A stretch of DNA of 38,650 bases, from contig JOAA01000052.1 of the NCBI GenBank assembly GCA_000720375.1, positions 1 through 38,650 on the forward strand, written 5' to 3'. Origin of the DNA: Rhodococcus rhodnii. Lineage in GTDB: Bacteria > Actinomycetota > Actinomycetes > Mycobacteriales > Pseudonocardiaceae. This document shows, piece by piece, positions 16,966-25,619 of the stretch. The notes beneath the pieces were generated by a model. That model had not been told where the DNA came from and did no database searches. It worked only from the letters and a program-made list of their open reading frames with translations. A program made the position numbers and the translations under genes. Each line of letters opens with the position of its first letter. The stretch's first letter is position 1.

Positions 16966-17251
16966 CAGCTATCGGGAACCTGCCCCTCTTCCTGCCGCGG
17001 CCGCGCAAAGGGGTCCCCGTGTCAATCACGCCGCCCCAGCCACCGACAGACCGGGCAGCTCCCCGGAGCCATCGGCCGGTACACCTTTCCTCCGGCGCTC
17101 TGCTAGGCAAACGACATCAAGCCATCCCATACTTCCAGAAGTGAAGCCGCCGCTTGCAGCAATTCCCGATAAACCGGACAAGGTGTCGCTGATCGGGCAA
17201 CCGGACCCGATATGGTCAGGATCGTCACGACGAGGCCGATGGGGAGCGCCA

Positions 17252-18232
17252 ATGCGGAAACACCTCCTGGCAGCACTGGCAGTGGCAGCGTTGACGGCGT
17301 GCACCACGCCGGGCACCGACCAACCCGCGGCCGGCAACGCCGACAAAGTCACGTACCTGACGTCGTTCAGCACGTTCGGCCGCGACGCGTACGCCTATGT
17401 GGCACAGGAAAAGGGCTACTTCAAGGAGGCCAACCTCGACGTCACGATCAACCCCGGCAGCGCGACCGTCGACGTGCTCAAACTGGTCGCGAGCGGGCGT
17501 GCTGACTTCGGCGTCGGCGACTTCACGGCGACCGCGATCACCGTCGCGAAGGAGAAACTGCCGGTCACTACCGTCGCCATGATCCACCAGAAGTCGCTGG
17601 CGGCGATCGTCTCGTTGACCGACAAGGGCATCAAGGCTCCCGCCGAGCTGATCGGCAAACGCATCGGTGACCAGCCGGGATCGACCAACCAGCTGATGTT
17701 CCCGGTCTACGCCAAGCAGGCCGGGATCGATCACACCAAGGTCGAGTTCGTGCCGTCCGCTCCCCCGGCGCTGCCGCAACTGCTCGCGGCGGGCCAGGTC
17801 GACGGGATCGGCCAGTTCGTCGTCGGCGTGCCGCTGATCGAGAAGGCCGCGCAGGGCCGCAAAGCCAATGCGCTGCCGTACGGCGATCTTCTTCCTGATC
17901 TCTACGGCAATGCCTTGGTCACCCAGAAAGATCTGCCGGCCAAGAATCCCCAACTGGTCGAGCGATTTCGTGGGGCATTGTTGAAAGGCCTGACGTATTC
18001 CATCGAGCACCCCGAGGAGAGCGGCCAGATTCTGAAGAAGTACCAGCCGACTCAGGACGCGGCGGTGGCGGCCGCCGAGGTCTCGTTGATGCAGCCGTAT
18101 GTCCGGCCGACGGACGGGCCGGCGGGTCGCGCGGACGAGTTCCGTGTGGCCAGGACGATCCAGCTGCTGGTGGAGGCCGGCGCGATCCCGGAGAGCTCGG
18201 TGACCTCCAAGGATCTCGTGGCCGGGTCATGA
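17252..18232 (+). CDS. SsuA/THI5-like ABC substrate-binding lipoprotein
   Basis: A 326-residue NMT1/SsuA-type binding protein. The signal peptide ends in the lipobox LTAC (Cys17), so it is membrane-anchored. The mature part begins TYLTSFSTFGRDAYAYVAQEKGYFKEANLDVTI, the standard start of this fold, with GSATVDVLKLVASGRADFGVGDF following. The family includes importers for sulfonates, taurine, nitrate and thiamine pyrimidine precursors (ThiY). The ligand cannot be decided, and I saw no TPP riboswitch in the 286-bp upstream gap. The start ATG follows GGGGAG. It is the first gene of a three-gene operon with 4-bp overlaps. Confidence 0.85.
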   Translation: MRKHLLAALAVAALTACTTPGTDQPAAGNADKVTYLTSFSTFGRDAYAYVAQEKGYFKEANLDVTINPGSATVDVLKLVASGRADFGVGDFTATAITVAKEKLPVTTVAMIHQKSLAAIVSLTDKGIKAPAELIGKRIGDQPGSTNQLMFPVYAKQAGIDHTKVEFVPSAPPALPQLLAAGQVDGIGQFVVGVPLIEKAAQGRKANALPYGDLLPDLYGNALVTQKDLPAKNPQLVERFRGALLKGLTYSIEHPEESGQILKKYQPTQDAAVAAAEVSLMQPYVRPTDGPAGRADEFRVARTIQLLVEAGAIPESSVTSKDLVAGS

Positions 18233-18969
18233 TCGAGATCACTGGGGTGCGCCACACGTTCGGAGAAGTCGAGGCACTCGCCGGAATCGACCTGTCCATC
18301 GCGGCACACGAATTCGTCACGCTGATCGGCCGATCCGGTTGCGGGAAGTCGACGCTGCTGAGGATCATCGCCGGACTGCTTGCGCCGAGCGCGGGGAAGG
18401 TCGCGGTGAACGGCGAGCCGGTGGCCAAGCCTCGCCGGGACGTTTCGTTCATGTTCCAGCAACCTGCTTTGCTGCCATGGCGTTCCGTACTGTCCAATGT
18501 GATGCTTCCGGTGGAGATCTTCGGTCTCGACCGGCGTGGCTACACCGACCGTGCCCACGAACTGCTCGCCGCGGTCGGGTTGGCAGGCTTCGAGAAACGC
18601 CTGCCGCACGAGCTTTCCGGTGGCATGCGGCAACGAGTCTCGTTGTGCCGATCGCTCATCCAAAACCCGGCGGTGATGCTGATGGACGAGCCGTTCTCCG
18701 CACTGGACGCGCTGACCAGGACCGAGCTTTCCGAATTACTGCAACGGATCCAGCTGGAATATTCGGCCACGATCGTGTTCGTCACGCACTCGATCGACGA
18801 AGCCGTGCTGTTGTCCGACCGGGTCGCGGTCATGACACCGCGTCCGGGACGGATTCACAGGATCGTCGAGGTCGACATCCCTCGGCCACGCACGCTCGGT
18901 CGTAACGCGCACGCGGCCGACGTGGCCAGGATCAGCAACGAACTGCATGACCTGTTGGCGCCGGCATGA
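18229..18969 (+). CDS. SsuB/TauB-like ABC ATPase
   Basis: A 246-residue ATP-binding subunit with Walker A GRSGCGKST (about 36-44), Q-loop FMFQQPALLPWRSV, signature LSGGMRQRV, Walker B VMLMDEPFSALD and the switch His in FVTHSIDEA. LPWRSVLSNVMLPVE is characteristic of the nitrate/sulfonate/taurine subfamily. It energises the permease encoded next and is coupled to both neighbours by ATGA overlaps. Confidence 0.92.
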   Translation: MIEITGVRHTFGEVEALAGIDLSIAAHEFVTLIGRSGCGKSTLLRIIAGLLAPSAGKVAVNGEPVAKPRRDVSFMFQQPALLPWRSVLSNVMLPVEIFGLDRRGYTDRAHELLAAVGLAGFEKRLPHELSGGMRQRVSLCRSLIQNPAVMLMDEPFSALDALTRTELSELLQRIQLEYSATIVFVTHSIDEAVLLSDRVAVMTPRPGRIHRIVEVDIPRPRTLGRNAHAADVARISNELHDLLAPA

Positions 18970-19706
18970 AGGTGATCCTGCCGATAGCCGGCCTCGCTGT
19001 GGTGATCGGTCTGTGGTGGCTGGCCACGATCGTGTTCTCGATCGAACGGTACCTGGTACCCAGCCCGAAGGACGTCTTCGATGCTTACGTGGCACAGCAA
19101 GGGTTCCTGCTCGACCAAGCGGGCGTCACGCTGTTGGAGACCATCCAGGGCTTCGTGCTCGCGCTGGCCGCCGGTGTGCCGATCGCGCTGCTGATCGTCT
19201 GGTCGAAGATCCTCGAGCGGATGATCTACCCGCTGCTGCTCGCGGTGAACGCGGTACCGAAGATCGCCATCGCGCCGATCCTGGTGGTGTGGCTGGGTTT
19301 CGACATGCTGCCCAAGGTGATCATGGTGTTCCTGGTCTGCTTCTTCCCGATCGTGATCTCGACGGCGTCCGGGATGAAGTCGACCCCGGCCGAACTGGTC
19401 GAACTGCTGCGGTCGATGGACTGTTCACGCTGGCAGGAGTTCTTCAAGCTACGGCTGCGCTACGCGATGCCGCAGGTGTTCGTCGGGATGAAGGTGGCGA
19501 TCTCACTCGCCGTGATCGGCGCGGTGATCGGTGAATTCGTCGGCGCGAAAGCAGGTCTTGGTTACGTGATCGTCCAATCCGGAGCCAGCGCAGACACCTC
19601 GCTGGCGTTCGCGGCCATGGCGTTGCTCGCGGTGATGAGCATTGTGTTGTTCTACGGACTGGTCATGCTGGAGAAAATCCTGCTGCCGTGGGCGGAAGGA
19701 GACTAA
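18966..19706 (+). CDS. SsuC/TauC-like ABC permease
   Basis: A 246-residue permease with about six membrane segments. Family landmarks are LVPSPKDVFDAYV, LLETIQGFVLALAAGVPIAL, AVNAVPKIAIAPILVVWLGFDMLPKVIMVFLVCFFPIVI and IGEFVGAKAGLGYVI. The loop ELLRSMDCSRWQEFFKLRLRYAMPQVF carries the ATPase-docking EAA-like motif. It completes the importer with the two preceding genes. Its stop overlaps the last bases of the LuxR remnant on the other strand. Confidence 0.9.
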   Translation: MKVILPIAGLAVVIGLWWLATIVFSIERYLVPSPKDVFDAYVAQQGFLLDQAGVTLLETIQGFVLALAAGVPIALLIVWSKILERMIYPLLLAVNAVPKIAIAPILVVWLGFDMLPKVIMVFLVCFFPIVISTASGMKSTPAELVELLRSMDCSRWQEFFKLRLRYAMPQVFVGMKVAISLAVIGAVIGEFVGAKAGLGYVIVQSGASADTSLAFAAMALLAVMSIVLFYGLVMLEKILLPWAEGD

Positions 19707-19858
19707 CCCTTTTCGACGACCCATGCGGCGATCTGCGCGCGAGAGGCGAATTTGAGCTTGCGCAGGATGTGGTCGACGTGCACCTCAGCGGTCCGCCGGG
19801 AAATGTTCCGCTCGCCCAACGTCGAATCAACCGTTGGCCGGTCGGGCACGGCGTACAT
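19703..19858 (-). pseudogene. C-terminal remnant of a LuxR-family regulator
   Basis: A 51-codon frame ends with ISRRTAEVHVDHILRKLKFASRAQIAAWVVEKG, the recognition helix and last helix of a LuxR/GerE HTH. The preceding residues (YAVPDRPTVDSTLGERN) only faintly recall the normal first HTH helix, and no receiver, ATPase or sensor domain lies upstream. A functional LuxR HTH needs about 60 residues, so this is most likely a decayed gene end. It overlaps the permease stop by 4 bp. Confidence 0.65.
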
Positions 19859-20157
19859 CGAGGCCACCTCCGCTGTGTGCGAGGTTCAACCGTCCTGGAT
19901 CAGCAGCGTGTCCGGCAATTCGGCAAAATACGTACGGGTCCCGATCGGCGTACGTATGTCCTCTGTCGAGGTAAGTGATCGACTCACCCCGTGGTGATGT
20001 TGACCTCGATACTCGGTCAGCGCGCCGAGCCGGTGTCCGGTTCTCGGACACAAGTCGTCGTTTCGCGATGAAGGATCATCGACGGTTTGCCTGGGCTGCC
20101 TTTGCCGCCGCTCACTCGTGGGCAAGAGCAGGCAGGTTGCATGCCCTTGCTCACGAC
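19859..20157. other. Intergenic region with a 9-bp inverted repeat
   Basis: No gene is visible in these 299 bp. Two features stand out. A perfect inverted repeat, ATACGTACG/CGTACGTAT, lies at 19928-19936 and 19949-19957; its arm centres are 21 bp apart, as for operators bound by a dimer of dimers or two helical turns. The second is the hairpin at 20126-20152, listed separately. The region is probably the decayed body of the LuxR gene or its former promoter. Confidence 0.4.
20126..20152 (-). terminator. Candidate terminator hairpin
   Basis: A stem of GAGCA and GGCA (20126-20134) pairs with TGCC and TGCTC (20142-20152), with a 2-base bulge and a 7-base loop. It is extended outside by a possible CGTG/CACG pairing. 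It lies 5 bp beyond the stop of the PEP-mutase-family gene. There is no T-tract, as is common for actinobacterial terminators. Confidence 0.35.
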
Positions 20158-20901
20158 TCAGTAAGGACGTTCCCCGTTGGCGATCTGTGCCAGCGTGTCG
20201 CGCAAGAAGCTCTGGACGTGAATCCACAGCCCGGCGCCCAGCGAGATCCGGGCGATCCCCAGTTCGGCGAGGGCGGCGAAGTCCGGGCCGCCCGGCAGGT
20301 ACACCGCGTTCACCGAGGCCGGTGCGACCGCTTCGGTGAACTCTTTCAGCACCTCGACGTCGTGCACCATGATCGGGTAGACGCAGTCAGCGCCAGCCTC
20401 GAGATACGCACGTGCTCGCGAGATTCCCTCGTCGAGCACGGCCTTCTGGTCATCGGCCTGGACGAACACGTCAACCCTTGCGTTGACGACCAGGTCCGGG
20501 GCCGCGGCCTTGAGGGCCGCGACCCGGTCGGCTTGCTTGCCGGTCTCGACGAGCCCACCGCCGCTCGCGTGGTCGGTGTCCTCGAAGTTGCAACCGGCCA
20601 CGCCGATGTCGGTAAGGCGGTTGGCCAGCTCCGCTTCAGGCAGGCCGTAGCCGCCTTCGACGTCGATGGTCACCGGGACCGACACCGCACGGGTGATCTG
20701 GGCGAACGCCGCGAACGACGTCTCGACCGGCGTGCCGTGGTGGTCGGCGTAGCCGAGGGATTCCGCGACGGCGAAGGAACCCGTTGCCACGACCGGGAAT
20801 CCGGCCTGCTCCACGAGTTTCGCCGACGCCGCGTCCCACACGTTCGGCAGTATCAGCGGGTTTCCTGGCACGTGCAGTGCCTTCAGGTTCGATGTGGTCA
20901 T
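20158..20901 (-). CDS. Isocitrate lyase/PEP mutase family protein
   Basis: A 247-residue TIM-barrel enzyme. Motifs of the ICL/PEP-mutase superfamily are LILPNVWDAASAKLVEQAGF (16-35), ATGSFAVAESLGYAD, PVTIDVEGGYG (the Mg-binding Asp-x-Glu strand), GCNFEDTDHASGG and VNARVDVF. It lacks the KKCGH lyase motif of true isocitrate lyase. It resembles the mycobacterial Rv1998c-like group, whose members cleave or hydrolyse C-C or P-C bonds of small oxo acids; the exact reaction is unknown. The start ATG overlaps the stop of the AhpD-like gene by 4 bp, so they form an operon. Confidence 0.82.
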   Translation of the reverse strand: MTTSNLKALHVPGNPLILPNVWDAASAKLVEQAGFPVVATGSFAVAESLGYADHHGTPVETSFAAFAQITRAVSVPVTIDVEGGYGLPEAELANRLTDIGVAGCNFEDTDHASGGGLVETGKQADRVAALKAAAPDLVVNARVDVFVQADDQKAVLDEGISRARAYLEAGADCVYPIMVHDVEVLKEFTEAVAPASVNAVYLPGGPDFAALAELGIARISLGAGLWIHVQSFLRDTLAQIANGERPY

Positions 20902-21356
20902 TCCTCAGGCAGCTTCGGGCGGCCGGGCACGTTGACCCGGTTGAATGAGTTGATCACGACCGTCATCCAGATGACGGCCTGGTACTGCGCCTCGTTGAAG
21001 ACCTTCATAGCACGCTCGTAGAGGTCCTCCGGTACTTCTTTCGTGTCGGCGAGGCGTGTCAGCACCTCGGTCAGCTCAAGCGCGACCCGCTCCTCCTCGG
21101 TGAACAGGTCGGTTTCCCGCCAGGCGTCCAGCACGAACAGCCTGCGGGCGTTCTCGCCGTACTTGATCGAGTCGCGGGTGTGCATGTCCAGGCACATCGC
21201 GCAGCCGTTGAGCTGAGACGCGCGAATCTTGATCAACTCGAGCAGCAACTGGTCCACGCCGGCCTCGATGCCGGCCTGCTCGACTTCCTGGCCCATCGCG
21301 ACAAGCGCCTTGAAGGCCTTCGGGATACCCATCGTGGTCTGGATTCGCTGTGTCAT
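20898..21356 (-). CDS. AhpD/carboxymuconolactone decarboxylase-like protein
   Basis: A 152-residue all-helical protein with the AhpD-type redox motif CAMC plus His (Cys52, Cys55, His59) in QLNGCAMCLDMHT. This marks the peroxidase-like branch of the CMD family rather than true decarboxylase. WRETDLFTEEERVALELTEVLT is also typical. The likely role is hydroperoxide reduction or a disulfide relay. ATG 21356 follows a TAGCGT -10 element by 7 bp with no ribosome binding site, suggesting a leaderless mRNA; the longer frame upstream overlaps the divergent promoter. It is co-transcribed with the PEP-mutase-family gene. Confidence 0.83.
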   Translation of the reverse strand: MTQRIQTTMGIPKAFKALVAMGQEVEQAGIEAGVDQLLLELIKIRASQLNGCAMCLDMHTRDSIKYGENARRLFVLDAWRETDLFTEEERVALELTEVLTRLADTKEVPEDLYERAMKVFNEAQYQAVIWMTVVINSFNRVNVPGRPKLPEE

Positions 21357-21391
21357 GACAGCAACGCTATCCGGAACTTGTCCACATCCGA

Positions 21392-21425
21392 GGTCCAGTT
21401 CCGGGTCGAGACCGTGGTCCAGTTC
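21392..21425. promoter_or_regulatory. Direct repeats in a divergent promoter region
   Basis: GGTCCAGTTC occurs at 21392-21401 and 21416-21425 (period 24), midway between the AhpD-like gene and the divergent VOC gene. A possible VOC promoter, TTGCCG-17 bp-GACGAT, starts just right of the second repeat. The pair could bind a shared regulator. Weak evidence. Confidence 0.3.
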
Positions 21426-21490
21426 GGTTGCCGCGGGTGCCGCCGGATGCGACGATGCTGACCTTCTTCCGGCGAACAAGGAGAGATCCG

Positions 21491-21898
21491 GTGGCTTCCA
21501 GACTCAACCCGTACATCAGCTTCAACGGCGACGCCCGGCAGGCGATGGAGTTCTACGCGAGCGTTCTCGGAGGACAACTCGACCTGCGGACATTCGGCGA
21601 GTACGGCATGGCGGGAACCCCGCAGGAGAACCAGATCATGCACGGCCAGCTGGAGACACCGAAGGGCTACACCCTGATGGCGTCCGACACGCCGCCCGGC
21701 ATGGACTACAACCCCGGCACCAACATCACCGTCAGCCTCAGCGGTGAGGACGTGGACGACCTGCGCGGCTACTTCACCGCGCTGTCCGAGGGCGGCACGG
21801 TCACGGTGCCGTTGGAGAAGCAGATGTGGGGTGACGAGTTCGGCGCGCTGGTCGACAAGTTCGGCATCAACTGGATGGTCAACATCACCACGGGGTGA
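21491..21898 (+). CDS. VOC family (PhnB/glyoxalase-like) protein
   Basis: A 135-residue VOC-fold protein. It has the PhnB-type start LNPYISFNGDARQAMEFYASVLGG, the strand YTLMASDTP and the end MWGDEFGALVDKFGINWMVNI, which are typical of the DUF1428/PhnB-like dimeric group. The metal-site His/Glu set is not obvious, so a binding role (for example bleomycin-type sequestration or an enzyme of unknown substrate) is open. The GTG at 21491 has AAGGAGA 6-7 bp upstream. It is divergent from the AhpD-like gene. A piece of its 3' end recurs at 22011. Confidence 0.83.
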   Translation: MASRLNPYISFNGDARQAMEFYASVLGGQLDLRTFGEYGMAGTPQENQIMHGQLETPKGYTLMASDTPPGMDYNPGTNITVSLSGEDVDDLRGYFTALSEGGTVTVPLEKQMWGDEFGALVDKFGINWMVNITTG

Positions 21899-22010
21899 GA
21901 GGACGTACCTCGCCCGGCGCACTCGACCACTTGTCGCCCCACGCCACCCTCGTTAGAAGCATGTCCGGGGTGCGCGGCTAGCACGATCACACGTCATCGG
22001 AGAACCGGGC

Positions 22011-22052
22011 GTGGGGTGACGAGTTCGACATCAGCCGGTCAACATCACGAAC
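22011..22052 (+). pseudogene. Degraded duplicate of the VOC gene 3' end
   Basis: GTGGGGTGACGAGTTCG at 22011-22027 repeats 21826-21842 exactly (17 bp). The sequence after it, CATCA then GTCAACATCAC, matches the VOC gene's last codons with about 20 bases lost between. It looks like the decayed tail of a second VOC copy. The remaining gap (21899-22103) holds no gene. Confidence 0.55.
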
Positions 22053-22103
22053 GGACAGGCAGCATCCGCCCACCACTCACTTTCGCGACTCAAGCAAGGA
22101 ACA

Positions 22104-22691
<588 letters not shown>

Positions 22692-22764
22692 CGCCTCATC
22701 ATGTCAGGCATGTCATCCCAATTGAGGACGCCCCGCGACCTATTTCCCCCATAGTGTCCGGTTC

Positions 22765-23580
22765 ATGACGATTCTGGTAACGGGCGCGACCGGCAACGTC
22801 GGGCGCCACCTTGTGGCGCAACTGGTCGAAAGTGGACACCGTGTTCGCGCGTCGTCCCGCAACCCGGCGACGGCGAACCTGCCCGCCGAAGCCGAGGTTG
22901 TCGCGGGGGATTTAACTGACGCCACAAGCCTCGCATCGGCCTTCGACGGTGTAACGGCCGCACACCTGATCAACTTCAACGGCGCGGACGGGTCTCCGTT
23001 GACCAACGGCGCTGAGATACTGGCCGCGGCCAAGGGCGTCGAGAAGGTGACCATCCTCAAAGGAGAGCGTGACAAAAGCCCGCTGGAGGAGGCAGTCGAG
23101 GCCAGCGGTCTGGAGTGGACAGCCATCGCACCGGGCGAGTTCATGTCCAATGTGCTCGAATGGGCCGACTCGATCCGCACGGAAGGCGTTGTCCGCGAGG
23201 CTTTCGGTGACGTCCAGAGCGCGATGGTGCACGACGCTGACATCGCAGCCGTCGCCGCGACCGCGCTGACCACACCGGGCCACGCGGGCAAGCTGTACAT
23301 GGTGACCGGGCCGGAGGCGTTGACCCATGCCGACAAGGTCCGCATCCTCAGTGAGGTTCTCGGCCGCGACATCAAGTACGTCGAGCTGAGCAGGGACGAA
23401 GCCGTGCAGAGGTGGCGCGAGCTCGGTTATGCCGACGAGTTCATCGCGTTCTTTCTTGACCTGATGGACAATCCGGTCGAGGAAGCGCGAACCGCCCAGC
23501 CCACGGTCGAGCGTGTCACCGGCAAGCCCGCACGGCCCTTCGCGCAATGGGTACGGGAGAACGCGGCGGCGTTCAGTTAG
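22765..23580 (+). CDS. NmrA-like NAD(P)-binding protein
   Basis: A 271-residue atypical short-chain reductase. The Rossmann start is MTILVTGATGNVGRHLVAQLVESGHRVRASSR with GATGNVG (7-13), then VVAGDLTDATSLASAFDGV. There is no YxxxK catalytic pair, as in NmrA/quinone-reductase-like proteins, which sense or use NAD(P)H. The start ATG lies 7 bp after TAGTGT, with no ribosome binding site, fitting a leaderless mRNA. The 3' end overlaps the frameshifted small gene by 4 bp. Confidence 0.85.
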   Translation: MTILVTGATGNVGRHLVAQLVESGHRVRASSRNPATANLPAEAEVVAGDLTDATSLASAFDGVTAAHLINFNGADGSPLTNGAEILAAAKGVEKVTILKGERDKSPLEEAVEASGLEWTAIAPGEFMSNVLEWADSIRTEGVVREAFGDVQSAMVHDADIAAVAATALTTPGHAGKLYMVTGPEALTHADKVRILSEVLGRDIKYVELSRDEAVQRWRELGYADEFIAFFLDLMDNPVEEARTAQPTVERVTGKPARPFAQWVRENAAAFS

Positions 23581-23821
23581 TTACGCCAGGACTTCCGCGC
23601 CGAACGCACCGCTTCGCCAAGCCTGCCGGTCCATTCCACGAAACCGAGGACAGCTGCGCCGATGCCCCCTGCGACCGGCAGGAGCACCGGCCAGTTGTCC
23701 GGCCACCACTGGCCGACACGCCCAGATCCATGTCGAACGTCTTGGGATACACCACCTGGCCGCGCTTCCACTTGCTGATGCCCTGCTCGCAGTCCGCCAT
23801 GAAGTCGTCGAGGGAGGTCAC
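23577..23821 (-). pseudogene. Frameshifted small membrane protein gene
   Basis: Two overlapping frames together make a sensible 81-residue protein. Frame one gives SLDDFMADCEQGISKWKRG, then VVYPKTFDMDLG. After a shift near 23727-23730, frame two gives VGQWWPDNWPVLLPVAGG, with a membrane helix (WPVLLPVAGGIGAAVLGFVEW) and a basic tail ending SARKSWRN. Restoring one G in a short G run on the minus strand rejoins them. It is either a real single-base deletion or a sequencing error. I do not recognise the family. The GTG at 23821 has no clear ribosome binding site. Confidence 0.5.
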
Positions 23822-23938
23822 CGGCGGGCTGCTCGTTGATGTGGACGGCTCAGCTCAGATCCGTTTTACGGCCGCGTCCGTACCGGATCGACAAGGCACC
23901 CGATCGGCCTAACCGGGATCTCATGCCAGACTGGAGGC

Positions 23939-24313
23939 ATGAAAACGCTGCTCAACGTCATCTGGCTGGTGCTCTGCGGCTTCTGGATGGCCATCGGCTA
24001 CGTGGTCGCCGGGATCATCTGCTGCGTCCTGATCATCACGATCCCGTTCGGGCTCGCGTCGTTCCGGATCGCCAACTACGCGCTCTGGCCGTTCGGGCGC
24101 ACGATCGAGCAGCGGCGGGAAGCGGGCGCCATGTCGGTGATCGGCAACGTGATCTGGTTCGTCTTCGCGGGCTGGTGGCTGGCGCTCGGGCACCTCGTCA
24201 CCGGGTTCCTGCTGTGCCTGACGATCATCGGGATCCCGCTGGCCATCGCGAACTTCAAGATGATTCCGATTTCCCTGGTCCCGCTGGGTTCCCAGATCGT
24301 TCCGACGGACTGA
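23939..24313 (+). CDS. YccF domain inner-membrane protein
   Basis: A 124-residue protein with two copies of the YccF repeat: LLNVIWLVLCGFWMAIGYVVAGIICCVLIITIPFGLASFRIA, at residues 3-44, and a second at about 65-108 with GNVIWFVFAGWWLALGH and GIPLAIANFKM. Each contains paired membrane helices. The family's function is unknown. ATG follows CAGACT by 6 bp with GGAGG too close to serve normally, a frequent layout for leaderless actinobacterial mRNAs. The 3' end overlaps the convergent DUF6191-like gene by 59 bp. Confidence 0.87.
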   Translation: MKTLLNVIWLVLCGFWMAIGYVVAGIICCVLIITIPFGLASFRIANYALWPFGRTIEQRREAGAMSVIGNVIWFVFAGWWLALGHLVTGFLLCLTIIGIPLAIANFKMIPISLVPLGSQIVPTD

Positions 24314-24581
24314 CCGGCAGCACGACGGTGCCCTTGACCAAGTCCACTCTGGACGGCGGGGCACCTTGTGCGTCCTCTTCCCGCATGATCGCGACGGAAT
24401 CGCGGTGCTCGAGCTGCATGCGCTTCGACCCGTAGAAGGTCGCGGTGAACTCGTTGATGTACGTCTCGGCCAGAGGTGTCCCGCTCTGCTTGTCGCGCTT
24501 CTTCCTGATCAGCTCCCACGAGCCGACGATGATCAGCAGCAACACGGCGGCTGGGCCGCTCAACGCCAGTGCAGTCTCCAC
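24255..24581 (-). CDS. Small membrane protein, DUF6191-like
   Basis: A 108-residue protein with one N-terminal membrane helix (LALSGPAAVLLLIIVGSWELI), a basic RKKRDK stop-transfer stretch, then YINEFTATFYGSKRMQLEHRDSVAIMREEDAQGAPP and RVDLVKGTVVL. The pattern of an acidic REEDAQGAPP followed by R(V/I)DL.xGxxV fits what I recall of actinobacterial DUF6191; function unknown. The start is GTG. The last 20 residues, beyond VVLPVSPS, run antisense into the YccF gene and may be a late stop rather than a conserved tail. Confidence 0.65.
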   Translation of the reverse strand: METALALSGPAAVLLLIIVGSWELIRKKRDKQSGTPLAETYINEFTATFYGSKRMQLEHRDSVAIMREEDAQGAPPSRVDLVKGTVVLPVSPSERSGNPAGPGKSESS

Positions 24582-24648
24582 ACCACACCCAACGACCCGG
24601 CGGCCATACGGGTTCCGTCGGAGCTTCTTTCCTACGCCGCCGTAGTTA

Positions 24649-25524
24649 TCACCTGTGTCCGGCGGTGATCGCGGGTGCGCCGGGCGGAGTTGGCAGTGAG
24701 AGGGTCTGCGCGAATCCCGCCTCGATGAGGAAGTCCCGTGCTCGCATATCGTCGAGCAATGTGCCGCCGTAGACCGCGGTTTGCAGGCGGCTCAACGCGG
24801 CACTTCCTTCGTTGGCACGGATTTTGGCGTGTCCCATGATCACCCAACCGCCTGGGATCAGCGCCTCTCGGATGCGCTTGAGTCCTTCCCGCAATGCGGG
24901 TCCGGACACAAAGGGCGCCGGGATCCACGCGAGACTGTAAGTGTCCACTTCGGTCAGGTCACCGACGTCCTGGTTGCGTAGTTCGACACGGTGCGGGACC
25001 GTGCTTTCGGCGACGTTCTGCGCGGCGAGTTTCAGTGCGCTCGGCATGATGTCCAGGCCGACGACGGTCAGCGCGGGGAACAGTTCCGCGTACGCGATCG
25101 CCAGCGCGCCAACACCGGTCCCCACGTCCAGCATCCGGGCGCCTGGCCGGGCGAGCAGGGCGTCGAGGCCAGGCAGCAGGGGCAGGGTGACGTCCTTGAA
25201 CAGCCGGGCGCCCCGCGCGCTGAGCCGTCCCTGGGCCTGCATGGTCTCCTCGGATTGATCGGCCCATGGCCGGTCGCCACGCAGCAGCGCGCCGGACTGG
25301 AGGATGGCTGAGGCTGCTTGGGCCGCGAGGCCCTGACGGACGGTCACCGGGTCGTTCTCGGCACTCAGATCGACGTCAATGCCCAGCGAGTGCAGCAAAG
25401 TCAGCGACGCATCGCGCAGGTCGGGCGGTGTGTTGGTGCGCAAGGCGAGCACGAGCGCGGCCGCCGACCAGATCACCTGATCGTTGGCCTGGATGCGGGA
25501 CTGCAGGTCCTGAACGGTGGTCAT
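24649..25524 (-). CDS. Class I SAM-dependent methyltransferase
   Basis: A 291-residue protein. Residues 1-110 form an alpha-helical N-terminal domain, as in O-methyltransferase-like proteins. The Rossmann domain starts at motif I LDVGTGVGA (132-140), with the acidic end of strand 2 in VVGLDIMPSALKLAAQN and motif IV-like YSLAWIPAPFVSG. The substrate is unknown. ATG 25524 lies 5 bp after TATATT on the minus strand without a ribosome binding site, so it is probably the leaderless start; ATG 25551 would add nine residues. It is divergent from the acyl-CoA-dehydrogenase-like gene across 95 bp. Confidence 0.82.
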   Translation of the reverse strand: MTTVQDLQSRIQANDQVIWSAAALVLALRTNTPPDLRDASLTLLHSLGIDVDLSAENDPVTVRQGLAAQAASAILQSGALLRGDRPWADQSEETMQAQGRLSARGARLFKDVTLPLLPGLDALLARPGARMLDVGTGVGALAIAYAELFPALTVVGLDIMPSALKLAAQNVAESTVPHRVELRNQDVGDLTEVDTYSLAWIPAPFVSGPALREGLKRIREALIPGGWVIMGHAKIRANEGSAALSRLQTAVYGGTLLDDMRARDFLIEAGFAQTLSLPTPPGAPAITAGHR

Positions 25525-25619
25525 GCCGAAATATACGTGCGCACCGGCCATTGATATCCCGGGATGGTGCAAACGTGTCACTAAAATCGGCGCTGGTAAC
25601 AGACCACGAGGAGTGACAG

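Noticed and set aside
16966..17251. TPP riboswitch before the SsuA/THI5-like gene
   Set aside because: The ligand could be a thiamine pyrimidine, so I looked for the conserved CUGAGA and thi-box elements and found none.
20158..20901. True isocitrate lyase
   Set aside because: The protein is half the length of isocitrate lyase and lacks the KKCGH motif.
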